Part shown: one piece after another, positions 63,874 to 64,000 of the stretch
Numbering within the stretch: the first letter of the stretch is position 1
How the letters are laid out: each line of letters begins with the position of its first letter
DNA from: Desertivirga arenae
Lineage (GTDB): Bacteria; Bacteroidota; Bacteroidia; Sphingobacteriales; Sphingobacteriaceae
DNA length: 64,000 nucleotides
NCBI RefSeq assembly: GCF_017355785.1
Contig: NZ_JAFEWE010000017.1
Span: forward strand, 90,321-154,320
Direction of reading: 5' to 3'
Program-made: the position numbers and the translations under genes
The notes under the pieces: generated by a model
What the model saw: only the letters and a program-made list of their open reading frames with translations
Told to the model about the DNA's origin: nothing
Databases searched by the model: none

Positions 63874-64000
63874 GGATCAAGCGGAAAATCTGGGGGGCTA
63901 AGAACTTAAGCATAGATTTTAGTTAGCCTGTATAGAAAGAAAGCGGTATCTCTTACCCCTCTAGATGTTGCTCTAAATGCTTTTATTTTAGCGTTGAAGG
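63874..64000 (-). mobile_element. ISL3-family insertion sequence, partial (left end of the window copy)
   Basis: The C-terminal end of an ISL3-type transposase is encoded on the minus strand up to the window edge. The flanking GGATCAAGCGGAAAATCTGG (63874 onward) could be the terminal inverted repeat, starting directly after the AlkB-like gene stop. The other end is outside the window, so the inverted repeat and any target-site duplication cannot be checked here. Confidence 0.55.
63906..64000 (-). CDS. ISL3-family transposase, C-terminal fragment (cut by window edge)
   Basis: The minus strand gives an open frame from the window edge to a TAA at 63906-63908. It encodes about 30 residues with NAKIKAFRATSRGVRDTAFF and LYRLTKIYA, the conserved C-terminal tail of ISL3 (IS204/IS1001/IS1096/IS1165) transposases. 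Catalytic residues lie outside the window, so activity cannot be judged. Confidence 0.75.
   Translation of the reverse strand, partial: FNAKIKAFRATSRGVRDTAFFLYRLTKIYA

Overview
The window looks like a chromosomal segment of a Bacteroidota member, most likely Sphingobacteriaceae (Pedobacter-like). The clues are two SusC/SusD pairs, a FecI-type sigma factor next to a FecR-type anti-sigma factor, many TonB-dependent receptors and SPII lipoproteins, promoters of the Bacteroidota -33/-7 type (TTTG / TAnnTTTG), starts without Shine-Dalgarno motifs, and AT-rich intergenic DNA. The family assignment is inferred from gene content and cannot be proved here.

Layout. Positions 1-20245 hold one long minus-strand block for outer-membrane uptake. 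Read in the direction of transcription it is: ECF sigma factor, FecR anti-sigma, an STN-containing SusC, SusD, a terminator, and then a second unit of FAS1 lipoprotein, SusC, SusD, two more FAS1 lipoproteins and a TonB-dependent receptor that runs off the left edge. No glycoside hydrolase is present, so this is not a classical polysaccharide utilization locus. Positions 20375-29469 (minus) carry a complete route from L-rhamnose to central metabolism: RhaT symporter, a fused aldolase/dehydrogenase (RhaEW type), RhaI isomerase, a rhamnulokinase, and LutA-LutB-LutC, which oxidise lactate. The kinase and lutA overlap by four bases, so lactaldehyde formed from rhamnose is probably oxidised to lactate and then to pyruvate within one gene set.

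Positions 29666-38596 carry an outer-membrane barrel protein plus a five-repeat IPT/TIG lipoprotein, an M1 peptidase behind an ArsC/Spx-like protein, an unusual nucleotidyltransferase-GHMP kinase fusion, and an outer-membrane beta-barrel receptor. Positions 38797-49375 are mostly housekeeping: pth, rplY, prs, tRNA-Gln, a DUF2723 membrane protein, accA, an orphan receiver, SGNH and alpha/beta hydrolases, a small unknown protein and a second ECF sigma factor. An 816-base gene-free stretch (48020-48835) holds a candidate small RNA with its own promoter and terminator.

Positions 49541-57661 contain murB and, on the plus strand, two tandem TetR genes followed by a TolC-adaptor-RND efflux operon. 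A strong promoter overlapped by nested inverted repeats lies before the second TetR gene. Positions 57745-63872 hold an acyltransferase, lpdA, a GNAT-like protein, a second M1 peptidase and an AlkB-like dioxygenase. The right edge cuts the C-terminal end of an ISL3-family transposase.

The observations most worth following are the FAS1-SusC-SusD gene set, the nucleotidyltransferase-GHMP kinase fusion, the rhamnose-lactate coupling with an internal terminator, the candidate small RNA, and a dispersed intergenic repeat built on AATCGGTGTAATC that occurs at two sites.
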